From Methylomarinum sp965277025 (lineage in GTDB: Bacteria > Pseudomonadota > Gammaproteobacteria > Methylococcales > Methylomonadaceae), in assembly GCA_965277025.1 (NCBI GenBank), contig OZ255706.1, forward strand, positions 1,240,001-1,304,000: a stretch of 64,000 nt of DNA, given 5' to 3'. Of this stretch, positions 36,560 to 45,810 are shown one piece after another. The position numbers were made by a program, and so were the translations under genes. The notes under the pieces are model-generated. The model ran no database searches. It saw only the letters and a program-made list of their open reading frames with translations, and was not told the origin of the DNA. Every line of letters begins with the position of its first letter. Position 1 is the first letter of the stretch.

Positions 36560-37822
36560 TTAACCTTTGCTGCTGTCGGTAAATTCCGGGTATGCTTCCA
36601 TTCCACATTCAGAAAAGTCAACACCCTGATATTCTTCTTCTTCAGTGACGCGAATACCAAACAATGCTTTGATGATAAACCAGGTTATAAAACTGGCGAT
36701 AAATACAAAAGCAAAAATAGAAACAATACCGATTAATTGTGCTTTAAGTGTTGCATCCGGGTTACTGATGCAAACGGCTAACAGTCCCCAAATACCAACC
36801 ACGCCATGCACGGACAAGGCACCGACAGGATCATCAATTTTCAGTTTATCCATACCTAAGATAGAAAAAACTACAATAATGCCACCAATAGCGCCGATTA
36901 ATGTCGCAATAAGTGGTGTTGGTGTCAAAGGTTCTGCAGTGATTGCAACAAGTCCCGCTAAAGCACCGTTCAATGTCATGGATAAATCAGCTTTGCCAAA
37001 CATGAATTGAGAGGTTAACAGTGCCGCAACAACACCACCAGCTGCGGCAGCATTGGTATTGACAAAAACCATCGCTACCGCATTGGCCTCACCGACATCA
37101 GAGATTTTTAATTCAGAACCTCCATTGAAACCAAACCAGCCCATCCATAAGATAAATGTTCCCAGAGTTGCAAGCGGCAGGTTACAACCAGGGATAGGGT
37201 GAACTTCGCCATTAGGGCCGTATTTACCTTTACGGGCGCCCAGTAATAACACACCCGCCAACGCAGCCGTTGCACCACACATATGAACAACGCCGGAACC
37301 TGCAAAGTCCAGGAAGCCCAGCTCATCAAGGAAGCCGCCACCCCATTTCCAGAAGCCCTGGATTGGATAGATAAAACCTGTCATTACCACGGCGAATAAT
37401 AAAAATGCCCATAATTTCATGCGCTCTGCCACGGCTCCAGAAACAATCGACATGGCTGTTGCAACGAAAACTACTTGGAAAAAGAAATCAGACATGGCTG
37501 AATAATATGTTTCGCCTTTACTGGCCAGGACCGATTCCAGAGAGTTGTCGTCGCCTAATAAAAAGCTGATACCAGGCCAGACACTGTTGACCGCTTCACC
37601 AGGATACATAAGGTTGTAACCGACCAGCATGTACATAATGCAGGCAATCGCAAATAATGCAACATTTTTGGTTAGAATTTCGGTGGTGTTTTTGGCACGA
37701 ACGAGACCCGCTTCCAGCATGGCGAAACCTGCCGCCATCCACATGACCAGTGCGCCACTGATCAGAAAGTAAAATGTATCGAGTGCGTAGCTAACTTCGA
37801 TTAATTTATTAAGATTTGCCAT
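36560..37822 (-). CDS. amtB: Ammonium transporter
   Basis: 420 residues, eleven membrane helices. The pore twin-His are in SGVVHMCGATAALAGVLLL and ALSVHGVVGIWGLLAV. ALVMWMAAGFAMLEAGLVRA near the N-terminus is the family signature. The N-terminus starts directly at the first helix with no cleaved signal. It lies 21 bp downstream of glnK, so the two form the standard glnK-amtB operon, and GlnK would block the channel under nitrogen sufficiency. Confidence 0.96.
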   Translation of the reverse strand: MANLNKLIEVSYALDTFYFLISGALVMWMAAGFAMLEAGLVRAKNTTEILTKNVALFAIACIMYMLVGYNLMYPGEAVNSVWPGISFLLGDDNSLESVLASKGETYYSAMSDFFFQVVFVATAMSIVSGAVAERMKLWAFLLFAVVMTGFIYPIQGFWKWGGGFLDELGFLDFAGSGVVHMCGATAALAGVLLLGARKGKYGPNGEVHPIPGCNLPLATLGTFILWMGWFGFNGGSELKISDVGEANAVAMVFVNTNAAAAGGVVAALLTSQFMFGKADLSMTLNGALAGLVAITAEPLTPTPLIATLIGAIGGIIVVFSILGMDKLKIDDPVGALSVHGVVGIWGLLAVCISNPDATLKAQLIGIVSIFAFVFIASFITWFIIKALFGIRVTEEEEYQGVDFSECGMEAYPEFTDSSKG

Positions 37823-37843
37823 TATTTTTCTCCTAAATGCTTC

Positions 37844-38182
37844 TTATAAAGCATCTTCGCCGGTTTCACCGGTTCTTATACGGATAACTTGTTCCAGATT
37901 AGTGACAAAAATCTTGCCATCTCCAATTTTACCGGTATTGGCGGATTGAGTGATAGCTTCTACTGCTTTTTCCAGTTGTTCATCGGAAACTGCAACTTCG
38001 ATTTTTGCTTTTGGTAAAAAATCAACGACATATTCTGCGCCGCGATACAATTCTGTATGGCCTTTTTGGCGTCCAAAGCCTTTGACTTCAGTGACTGTGA
38101 TACCGGAAACGCCTATTTCAGATAATGCTTCCCGGACATCGTCTAGTTTGAATGGTTTAACAACAGCCGTGATGAGTTTCAT
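37844..38182 (-). CDS. glnK: Nitrogen regulatory protein P-II (GlnK)
   Basis: 112 residues. The T-loop reads GFGRQKGHTELYRGAEYVV, with Tyr51 for uridylylation; the B-loop is TGKIGDGKIFV and the C-loop IRTGETGEDAL. It trimerises, binds ATP/ADP and 2-oxoglutarate, and gates AmtB. It is called GlnK rather than GlnB because of linkage to amtB and the sigma-54/NtrC promoter upstream. Confidence 0.95.
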   Translation of the reverse strand: MKLITAVVKPFKLDDVREALSEIGVSGITVTEVKGFGRQKGHTELYRGAEYVVDFLPKAKIEVAVSDEQLEKAVEAITQSANTGKIGDGKIFVTNLEQVIRIRTGETGEDAL

Positions 38183-38224
38183 TGCTTGACCTCTTTTGGT
38201 TTAGTTGATGATACGAGAAAAGGA

Positions 38225-38241
38225 AAGCATGTTATGTGCCA
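38225..38241 (-). promoter_or_regulatory. Sigma-54 promoter of glnK-amtB
   Basis: The minus strand reads TGGCACATAACATGCTT, with GG and GC ten bases apart as required for the -24/-12 elements. It is about 43 bp upstream of the glnK ATG. Confidence 0.85.
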
Positions 38242-38303
38242 TTTTAGTAAGTTGTTGTTATTTAAGTAAAATAATAATGATGGCTAAAAGGGGAAGCACG
38301 TCT

Positions 38304-38320
38304 TGCTCCAAATTGGTGCA
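38304..38320 (-). promoter_or_regulatory. NtrC-binding site upstream of glnK-amtB
   Basis: The minus strand reads TGCACCAATTTGGAGCA, one mismatch from the dyad-symmetric NtrC consensus TGCACCA-N3-TGGTGCA. It lies about 65 bp upstream of the sigma-54 promoter, a normal enhancer distance. Confidence 0.8.
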
Positions 38321-38373
38321 TTCTTGGCTGGGTGTCATAAGCCATCCATGTAGTTTGATTGACAGATAGCGGC

Positions 38374-39801
38374 TCATTCATCGTGAATATTTAATACCTT
38401 AATCTTGCGGCTTAAGGTATTTCGGCCATAGCCTAATAATTTCGCTGCTTCATGTCTTTTGCCATGGGTTTTATGCAAAGCAGCTTTGATTAAAATGGCT
38501 TCGGCCATAGGAATAGCCTGTTTGGCCAGCTCTGGCTGACCATTGATCAGCTCTTGCATTACCCAGTTTGCAAAAACCTGCTGCCAATCGGCATTTTCAG
38601 GTACAGATTGTTTTGCCGGCAAAGGTTTTAATTTTAACTCCGGGGGTAAATCCTGAATACTGATATGACGGCCTGGGGCCATCACTGTTAACCAGTGACA
38701 CAGATTTTCCAGTTGGCGGACATTACCCGGCCAGTCCAATGTTTGTAAAAAGGATTCCGTTTCTTTATCTAACAGTTTCTTTTCGGTTTGTAATTCCTGG
38801 GCGCTTTTTTGTAAAAAATGACGCATCAACAAGGCAATGTCCTGGCTGCGCTCACGCAGTGGCGGTATGTGGATACGGATAACATTCAAGCGGTGAAACA
38901 GATCTTCTCGAAAGCGTCCTTCTTCTACCAATTTTTCCAGGTTCTGATGGGTGGCGGCAATGATTCTGACATCCACCTTGATGGCGGTATGGGCGCCGAC
39001 TGGATAAAATTCATGGTCGGATAACACACGCAGCAAGCGGGTTTGTAGTTCGATAGACATATCACCGATTTCATCCAGAAACAGCGTGCCGCCATTAGCC
39101 TGTTCGAAGCGGCCGGTTCTGCGACTATGCGCACCGGTAAACGCGCCTTTTTCGTGGCCAAATAATTCAGATTCCATTAAATCTTTCGGAATGGCGGCCA
39201 TGTTCAACGCAATAAAAGGTTGCCCTGCGCGCGGGCTATGGCGATGCAGGGCTTGAGCGACCAGTTCCTTGCCAGTGCCGGATTCCCCATTGATTAAAAC
39301 AGTGATATGGGACCGAGCCAGCCTGCCGATGGCTCGAAATACATCCTGCATGGCGGGTGCTTCACCTATAATTTCCGGGGTAGGCTGAATTTGTGTTGCA
39401 ATGCTTTCAGAGGCTGTCGCTTGTTGGGCATCATATGCGGTTTTAACCTTTTCGATGACTTGTTCAATATCGAAAGGCTTTGGCAAATATTCAAATGCAC
39501 CGTGCTGAAAGGCAGAAACAGCGCTGTCCAAGTCAGAATGGGCTGTCATGATAATGACTGGAAGATCCGGATACTGATCATGGATGGCCTGAGTCAATTT
39601 CAAACCATCTATGCCGGGCATGCGAATGTCGGTTAACAGTACATCGGGACAGTTTTTTTGCAAGGCCTTCAATAAATCATTGCCGTTACTGAAGCTTCGG
39701 GTGGACATATCGGCTTTTTGCAAGGCTTTTTCCAGCACCCAACGAATGGATTTGTCATCATCGACAATCCAGATATGTTTAGTTTGATTGGCTATTATCA
39801 T
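38374..39801 (-). CDS. ntrC: Nitrogen regulation response regulator NtrC
   Basis: 475 residues from MIIANQTKHIWIVDDDKS; an in-frame upstream start would add 20 residues deeper inside ntrB. The receiver has acidic DDD and the phosphorylated Asp in VLLTDIRMPG. The AAA+ domain has GESGTGKELVAQAL, the sigma-54 contact loop EKGAFTGAHSRR and the DEIGDMS Walker B. The Fis-type helix-turn-helix is AAKLLGYGRNTLSRKIK. It overlaps the end of ntrB by 23 bp. It would activate the glnK promoter seen here. Confidence 0.96.
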   Translation of the reverse strand: MIIANQTKHIWIVDDDKSIRWVLEKALQKADMSTRSFSNGNDLLKALQKNCPDVLLTDIRMPGIDGLKLTQAIHDQYPDLPVIIMTAHSDLDSAVSAFQHGAFEYLPKPFDIEQVIEKVKTAYDAQQATASESIATQIQPTPEIIGEAPAMQDVFRAIGRLARSHITVLINGESGTGKELVAQALHRHSPRAGQPFIALNMAAIPKDLMESELFGHEKGAFTGAHSRRTGRFEQANGGTLFLDEIGDMSIELQTRLLRVLSDHEFYPVGAHTAIKVDVRIIAATHQNLEKLVEEGRFREDLFHRLNVIRIHIPPLRERSQDIALLMRHFLQKSAQELQTEKKLLDKETESFLQTLDWPGNVRQLENLCHWLTVMAPGRHISIQDLPPELKLKPLPAKQSVPENADWQQVFANWVMQELINGQPELAKQAIPMAEAILIKAALHKTHGKRHEAAKLLGYGRNTLSRKIKVLNIHDE

Positions 39802-40840
39802 TATCAATGGGTAAGAAGATGGAAAATCGGGTTTTGCCCGGCTCACTGTCGCATTCAACAAAACCTTGATGTTGATGAATCAGAGAATGGGCGATGGAAA
39901 GCCCCAATCCAGCGCCATTGGGTTTGCTGGTAATCATGGGGTAAAAAATCTGATCGGAAATACTGGGCTCTATGCCGGGACCGTTATCGATAATATCGAT
40001 TTTAACGCAGAGTTTATAACGTTTTTGCCCAATAGTAACTCGGCGGCGAATACGGGATTTGAGTAATATTTCTCCACCATTGGGTAGCACTTGCACGGCA
40101 TTGCGGACAATATTCAGGAAAACCTGGATCAACTGGTTAATGTCAGCCATTATTTCAGGAATGCTGGGGTCATAATCAGTGATAAATTGGATGTTGGGTC
40201 CACATTCTGCAGCAACTAACTGTTTGACGTGTTCAAGAGCCTGGTGCACATTCATCAGGGATTTTTTAGCGGGTTTATTGGGACCCAGCATTTTATCGAT
40301 CAATTGCTGTAATCGATCAGATTCTGCGATGATGATTTGCGTATATTCTTTCAACTCCGGACCGGTTAATTCCAGTTCCAATAATTGAGCTGCCCCGCGA
40401 ATTCCACCAAGGGGATTTTTTATTTCGTGCGCCAGGCCGCGCACCAGCATTTTAGAGGTGTTTTGCTGGGCGAGTAATTGCGCTTCCCGGGTGATTTGTA
40501 AATGGCGATCAACTACTTGCAATTCAAATAAAATATTGCTGAGGCATTCATGTTCAATAATGGGCGTCAAGCTGAAGTTGACAATATGGCTCTGTTCGGC
40601 CTGATTTAAAGGCAGCTCCCTGTCTATTAAACTTTCGTGTGTTTTCAGACAATGCTCGATTTTGCTGACCAGGTCAGGGTTGCGCCAGGAAAAAATTGCC
40701 TGTGCCGTTTGGCCAACCAAATGTTTAGCGCTGTCAGCCAATAGAATCTCGCCTGCTGAATTGATATAGATCAGCGTTAATTGCGGATCAAATAATAAAA
40801 TTGCCGCATTCAGGTTATCGAGAATTTTCTTTTCAAGCAT
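39779..40840 (-). CDS. ntrB: Nitrogen regulation sensor kinase NtrB
   Basis: 353 residues, cytoplasmic. It has an N-terminal PAS domain (~10-110), the phosphoacceptor His in GLAHEIKNPLGGIRGAAQLL, an N box in LIQVFLNIVRNAVQVLPNGG, and G boxes in DNGPGIEPSI and GAGLGLSIAHSLIHQHQG. It phosphorylates NtrC under nitrogen limitation. It lies downstream of glnA but separated from it by a terminator, so a separate or read-through transcript is expected. Confidence 0.96.
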   Translation of the reverse strand: MLEKKILDNLNAAILLFDPQLTLIYINSAGEILLADSAKHLVGQTAQAIFSWRNPDLVSKIEHCLKTHESLIDRELPLNQAEQSHIVNFSLTPIIEHECLSNILFELQVVDRHLQITREAQLLAQQNTSKMLVRGLAHEIKNPLGGIRGAAQLLELELTGPELKEYTQIIIAESDRLQQLIDKMLGPNKPAKKSLMNVHQALEHVKQLVAAECGPNIQFITDYDPSIPEIMADINQLIQVFLNIVRNAVQVLPNGGEILLKSRIRRRVTIGQKRYKLCVKIDIIDNGPGIEPSISDQIFYPMITSKPNGAGLGLSIAHSLIHQHQGFVECDSEPGKTRFSIFLPIDNDNSQSN

Positions 40841-40967
40841 CGGAGTGACGAGTGGTGGCCATTACCTGGGCTGAAGCAATTATAATGCCAGCGGTAAAAC
40901 TGTGGCAAAAAGGATAGGTTGAAAGGAAACAGGTAGGGGGAAAGTGCTAACAAAGGCGGTATGCAAT

Positions 40968-40997
40968 AAAAAAACGCCCCGTTATGGGGCGTTTTTA
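40968..40997 (-). terminator. Terminator of glnA
   Basis: A perfect stem AAAAACGCCCC/GGGGCGTTTTT, loop GTTAT, with a T-run on the minus strand, about 36 bp past the glnA stop. Confidence 0.9.
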
Positions 40998-41033
40998 TAA
41001 GGCGTGAACCAAAAAGGTTCGGTGTTGATGCGA

Positions 41034-42443
41034 TTACAAGCTGTAATACATATCAAATTCAACCGGGTGAGTACTCATCCGCAAGCGCTGGACTTCCTCG
41101 TTTTTCAGTTCGATATAACCATCGATAGCATCGTCTGAAAATACACCGCCACGAGTCAAAAATTCACGGTCTTCACCCAGAGCTTTCAATGCTTCGTCAA
41201 AAGAAAATGCAACTTGTGGAATCAGTTTTTCCTCTTCTGGAGGCAGGTCATACAAATCTTTATCCATCGCTTCGCCCGGATGAATTTTGTTTTGTATGCC
41301 GTCCAGTCCAGCCATCAGCATGGCAGAGAAGCACAGGTATGGATTGGCGGTTGAATCGCCAAAACGTAACTCGATGCGGCGGCCTTTAGGGTTGTTGACA
41401 AAAGGCACTCGAATCGAGGCTGAACGGTTACGAGCCGAATAAGCCAGCATGACGGGTGCTTCAAAGCCGGGAACCAGACGTTTGTAGCTGTTGGTTGAGG
41501 CATTGGCGAATGCATTCAGTGCTTTGGCGTGTTTGATGATGCCGCCGATGTAATACAGTGCCGTTTCAGACAGGCCGCCGTACAGGTCGCCAGAAAACAG
41601 GTTGACGCCGTCTTTGGACAAGGATTGGTGAACGTGCATGCCATTACCGTTATCACCAACTAATGGCTTGGGCATGAAAGTGGCTGTTTTTCCATAGGCG
41701 TGCGCGATGTTTTGTACAACATATTTCAATACCAGAACTTCATCGGCTTTGTTGACCAGGGTGTTGAATCTGGAACCGATCTCACATTGGCCAGCTGTCG
41801 CCACCTCGTGGTGATGAACCTCTGTGGTTTGACCCATTTCTTCCAAAACCAGGCACATGGCAGAGCGCATATCCTGTAAGGAATCAACCGGTGGAACAGG
41901 GAAATAGCCGCCTTTGACGCCAGGGCGGTGACCGATGTTGCCATCTTCATAGACTTTTTCAGAGTTCCAATGAGATTCTTCCGAATCGACCTGATAACCG
42001 CAGCTGCCCATGGTGTTGGACCAGCGAACGTCATCGAATACGAAAAACTCATTTTCCGGACCAAAAAAAGCGGTATCGGCGATGCCGGTCGATTTCATAT
42101 AGGCTTCGGCGCGTTTGGCGATGGAGCGAGGATCACGTTCATAGCCTTGCATATCTTTTGGCTCGATGATGTCGCAACGCAAAATCAGCGTGTTGTCATC
42201 GAAGAACGGGTCGATCACGGCGGTAGAAGGGTCAGGCATCAGAATCATGTCAGATTCGTTAATTCCTTTCCAGCCGGCAACCGATGAGCCATCAAACATA
42301 TTGCCTTCTTCAAAGGTATCTTCATCGATGGTGTGAGCGGGGAAAGTGACGTGTTGTTCTTTACCGCGGGTGTCGCAAAAACGGAAATCGACAAATTTAA
42401 TGTCGTTTTCCTGAATCATTTTAAGTACATTATCTACTGACAT
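41034..42443 (-). CDS. glnA: Glutamine synthetase, type I
   Basis: 469 residues, the normal length of the dodecameric enzyme. Start MSVDNVLKMIQENDIKFVDF, with CAGGAG before the ATG. Metal/active-site blocks are FDGSSVAGWKGINESDM, FGPENEFFVFD, VAGQCEIGSRFN-like HHEVATAGQCEIG, and NGNGMHVHQSL. MDKDLYDLPPEE carries the adenylylated Tyr, so it is regulated by GlnE. It assimilates ammonium and sits in the ntrBC/glnK/amtB block. Confidence 0.97.
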   Translation of the reverse strand: MSVDNVLKMIQENDIKFVDFRFCDTRGKEQHVTFPAHTIDEDTFEEGNMFDGSSVAGWKGINESDMILMPDPSTAVIDPFFDDNTLILRCDIIEPKDMQGYERDPRSIAKRAEAYMKSTGIADTAFFGPENEFFVFDDVRWSNTMGSCGYQVDSEESHWNSEKVYEDGNIGHRPGVKGGYFPVPPVDSLQDMRSAMCLVLEEMGQTTEVHHHEVATAGQCEIGSRFNTLVNKADEVLVLKYVVQNIAHAYGKTATFMPKPLVGDNGNGMHVHQSLSKDGVNLFSGDLYGGLSETALYYIGGIIKHAKALNAFANASTNSYKRLVPGFEAPVMLAYSARNRSASIRVPFVNNPKGRRIELRFGDSTANPYLCFSAMLMAGLDGIQNKIHPGEAMDKDLYDLPPEEEKLIPQVAFSFDEALKALGEDREFLTRGGVFSDDAIDGYIELKNEEVQRLRMSTHPVEFDMYYSL

Positions 42444-42530
42444 GAGTTCAAATCTCCTGTGTTGTACGAGTGAATATTATAATGGGATATAAGCGTTATA
42501 ACGATACCATCAAATAATTTAATATGCCAT

Positions 42531-42577
42531 AAAAAACAAAGCCTCCAGCTATGTTTTACAATAACTGAGGGCTTTGT
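42531..42577 (-). terminator. Terminator of the OmpL-like porin gene
   Basis: On the minus strand an imperfect hairpin (AACAAAGCCCTCAG against CTGGAGGCTTTGTT) is followed by TTTTTT. It lies between the porin stop and the glnA promoter region. Confidence 0.75.
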
Positions 42578-42612
42578 TAGTTAGCAATGGTAATGAATTG
42601 CCAAGGGCTTAG

Positions 42613-43815
42613 TTAGAAAGTAATGATAAAGTCCGCTGCAACTTGAACCTGCTCATTTTTGTTGCCACCGAAGGCTTTCCCAGCGCCATTGGTGTCCGCC
42701 CAGTCATAACGCACTTCAGGACGGAATTTTAACCAGGAAACTGGAGAATAGTTGACGCCGGCAGAAATGGCGTAGTAGTTACCGTCAAAAGTATTGATCC
42801 GTCCACTTTGATCGCTGAACCATTCAGCACGCAGGCCAGCGGCCAGCTGATCATTGATGTCATAGGTCAGGTATTGGTTGATGCCATACCAGTCTGTATC
42901 TCTGGGGTTGCCAGTACCTGCAACACCTTCCATGAATCCAAAGTCATGTTGGAAAACATAATGCAGCTTGTCACTGAAGTCATGAGAAAAGACAATACTG
43001 TACATGGTTGTGTTTTGGCCAACAGAGTCATTGCCGTTTTCACCACTAATCAGTGAGACAGCCAAAGCTGAACGGCCATCATCGCTATTCCAGTTTACGC
43101 CACCCAGGAAGCTCCAATCACCGCCGTCCTGACGGAAATTATCCCAACCATCTACGGCGCCACCGGTAACAGACCAGTTGTCATTGATAGTGTAGGTTGC
43201 CAGAACACCGGTATGGGTGAACGGTTCGCCATAGTTCATGGTGTAGGCGTGTGAATAGAAAAAATTATCCGGCGAGGTAACCACTTCATAACCAATAATG
43301 GTGTAAAAGTGACCGGCTTTGATGGTCAGACCGTTACCAATAGGCGCGAATACCTCCAGATAGGCTTGTGGGAAAGCTAAGTCATATTGGTTGAAGTCTC
43401 TGACATTAGGACCATAACCATTCACGCCTGAGCGTAAAATTTGATTATCCCAGCCAGCTGCTTGGGTTGAAGGTGCATCGGTACCAAACATAAAATCAAC
43501 ACGGCCACCGATATCCCAACCTGAACCGTTGGTGTCAACCGCTTTTTCCAAAAACAGATAAGCCTGGTTTAACTGAAATTCATTGACGCGGTCTGTGCCA
43601 AACGGAATGGAGCCATTGTTACCGCTTGGATTACTGTGCGATGCATAAGTGATACCGCCATCTACCCAGCCGCCAAATTCCAGGCCCAGGTTTTTCATTG
43701 CCTGGGTTTCATTGACGTTGACACCTGTCGCCGCTTCAATCGCACCTTCGGCATGAGCTGTGCCACCAGCGAGCATTGCGCCAGCCGCCAATGGTAATAG
43801 AACTGTTTTTTTCAT
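42613..43815 (-). CDS. Beta-barrel porin-2 (OmpL-like) outer-membrane protein
   Basis: 400 residues; the signal peptide MKKTVLLPLAAGAMLAGGTAHAE indicates export. The mature part is an alternating beta-strand pattern rich in Gly, Asn and aromatics, with FGGWVDGGITYASHSN early, AYLFLEKAVD, and the closing strand VQVAADFIITF ending in Phe. This fits the putative beta-barrel porin-2 family. A GGAGAAAC site lies before the ATG. It follows the glutamine synthetase block, and its upstream region beyond the IS insertion carries NtrC-like sites, so a nitrogen-linked uptake role is inferred. Confidence 0.85.
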   Translation of the reverse strand: MKKTVLLPLAAGAMLAGGTAHAEGAIEAATGVNVNETQAMKNLGLEFGGWVDGGITYASHSNPSGNNGSIPFGTDRVNEFQLNQAYLFLEKAVDTNGSGWDIGGRVDFMFGTDAPSTQAAGWDNQILRSGVNGYGPNVRDFNQYDLAFPQAYLEVFAPIGNGLTIKAGHFYTIIGYEVVTSPDNFFYSHAYTMNYGEPFTHTGVLATYTINDNWSVTGGAVDGWDNFRQDGGDWSFLGGVNWNSDDGRSALAVSLISGENGNDSVGQNTTMYSIVFSHDFSDKLHYVFQHDFGFMEGVAGTGNPRDTDWYGINQYLTYDINDQLAAGLRAEWFSDQSGRINTFDGNYYAISAGVNYSPVSWLKFRPEVRYDWADTNGAGKAFGGNKNEQVQVAADFIITF

Positions 43816-44567
43816 GATGTTTCTCCAAAATCTTTATAAGTACATTAAAAATAAGGTTAAAGTGTAACTACTCAGCGTATTTTACCAAAAGCATCAGGTC
43901 ACTGAGTAAATTCCGGTAATTTCCCCTTAAATACCAGTACCAACGCTTCAGAGGCACTGACATGATGTTTACGACAAGTGGATAGATATCCCCGAATACG
44001 GCAGAAGGTGATGGCACCCTGCTCACTCCTGAAACACCCCGATATTTTTTGCTGCACCCTGGTCATGCGGATATCATTCTCACCGGGATTATTAGTAAAT
44101 GGCACATCTATTTCTCTCATAAAGCGTAAGACATCATCCGGGTAATTGATCAGCCGTTCCAGTAAGTTTCTGGATTTACTGCGCTTGAGGCGCCCACGTT
44201 TGGGTTTACCGGGCAACGGGGTTGGTGGCGGACATTCAATTTGTGCTTTCTCTAATAAATCTCGATATCGTCGTCGATAACAGGCCGCTTTTCTTGCTTC
44301 AAGCTTCCCCCCTGCATCATCGACGACCTGATTGATCTTTTTTAACAGGGTTTCCATTTCTTTGGCCCACTGCTGTCCATCCTGCTCCCAGGCACGGGTC
44401 AGTTCACGCAGATGATGCGCATTGCACAAGGCATGAGTGAAGGGGGACTTGTAGTAAGGCTTCCAGTGATCGTGGCATAAAATGCCATGAAAGTCAGGCA
44501 GGATGCCAATGACATCCATCGCTTCCTTGCCCCGTTTTACATGGGGAAAATAATGTGTCCATAAATC

Positions 44568-45810
44568 CTCTGTACATGACAAAAAATACTCTGTACATGA
44601 CAAAAAATATTAAAAGCTGGCGTAGCTCGTTGAAATGTAATTAAATACCGCATTTTGTTTTAGCGAACATGAATAACGGGACATTACAAATCAACGAGCT
44701 GACCGTCATATTAACTGAGCACTTTCAATGGAACAAGGCAAGAATCGTTTGTTTTGTGGGTATGTTAATTGCTTTGATGGCAGTTAGCACGGTCAATCTG
44801 GCCCAGCTCGCCGTATTCTTTCCCAGTCGGGCAAAAATTTCCTCACGATATCGATGGATGCAACGATTTTTCAGTGACCATTGGCTGGATTACAATGAAG
44901 TCGCTCATTTCATCATGAAACTGTTTGGTTTCACTGATCAGGATTACTATCTGACGTTAGACAGGACGAATTGGAAGTGGGGTAAAACCAATATTAATCT
45001 GCTGGTGCTTGCCGTGGTTTATCGGGGTGCCGCCATTCCTGTGTATTGGTTGCCTTTAAACAAGCGGGGCAACTCTAATACGAAGGAACGTATAGCGCTG
45101 ATGAAACGCTTTATTGCGCAGTTTGGCCGACATCACATCAAAGGTCTTTTGGCTGATCGGGAGTTTATTGGAGACGAATGGATGGGCTGGTTGTTTGAGC
45201 AAGAGATTCCCTTTTATATCCGTATTCGCAACAACGCCTGGACAACCAATGCCCAAGGCCAGCGAATACGCGTAGAGCGTTTGTTTTATGGGCTTAAGCC
45301 GGGTAGCACACGACACCTCTCAACAGCGCGCTATTTGGGAAATTGTTCAATTTATCTCAGTGGGTTACGGCTGAGTGATGGTGAGTTATTAATCATCGTC
45401 TGTCAGCATTTGAACCCTGATGCGATTAAAATTTATGGCTTGCGTTGGGAAATCGAAACGCTTTTCGGCTGTTTAAAAGGACGGGGATTCAAACTTGAGG
45501 AAACGCGTGTAGTCGGTTATCTTCGGATCAAAAAATTGTTAGTACTTCCCGTTATTGCTTTCTGCTGGTCACATAAAGCAGGCGAATGGAAACATGATTG
45601 CGAGTTACCAATAAAAACCAGAACACATCAGCGGCTCGCGCAAAGCCTGTTTCGATATGGATTAGATTGTATCCGCTCAACGTTGTTTAATGTCTTATCT
45701 CAATCAAAAAGGATGATTAGAAAAGTGATTGCTCTTTTGCAACCCATACCTTTTGTCACTGGAATACATGAGACTCATTTGTCATAAGTTAATTTTTGTC
45801 ATGTACAGAG
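44568..45810 (+). mobile_element. IS4-family element, copy 2, with a duplicated left end
   Basis: Flanked by CCATAAATC at 44559-44567 and 45811-45819. The left inverted repeat occurs twice in tandem (44568 and 44589), a 21-bp duplication of the element's own end. The inner element is the usual 1222 bp. Confidence 0.93.
44669..45787 (+). CDS. IS4-family transposase, copy 2
   Basis: 372 residues, intact. It has the same DDE and YREK layout as copy 1, with TLDRTNWKWG, LLADREFIG and YGLRWEIETLFGCLKGRGFK. A single Trp for Arg difference is seen at SSRYRWMQRF. It is probably functional. Confidence 0.94.
   Translation: MNNGTLQINELTVILTEHFQWNKARIVCFVGMLIALMAVSTVNLAQLAVFFPSRAKISSRYRWMQRFFSDHWLDYNEVAHFIMKLFGFTDQDYYLTLDRTNWKWGKTNINLLVLAVVYRGAAIPVYWLPLNKRGNSNTKERIALMKRFIAQFGRHHIKGLLADREFIGDEWMGWLFEQEIPFYIRIRNNAWTTNAQGQRIRVERLFYGLKPGSTRHLSTARYLGNCSIYLSGLRLSDGELLIIVCQHLNPDAIKIYGLRWEIETLFGCLKGRGFKLEETRVVGYLRIKKLLVLPVIAFCWSHKAGEWKHDCELPIKTRTHQRLAQSLFRYGLDCIRSTLFNVLSQSKRMIRKVIALLQPIPFVTGIHETHLS

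Noticed and set aside
4714..45810. Possible composite transposon bounded by IS4 copies 1 and 2
   Set aside because: Each copy has its own 9-bp target duplication, and the intervening 39 kb is ordinary housekeeping DNA, so they are independent insertions.
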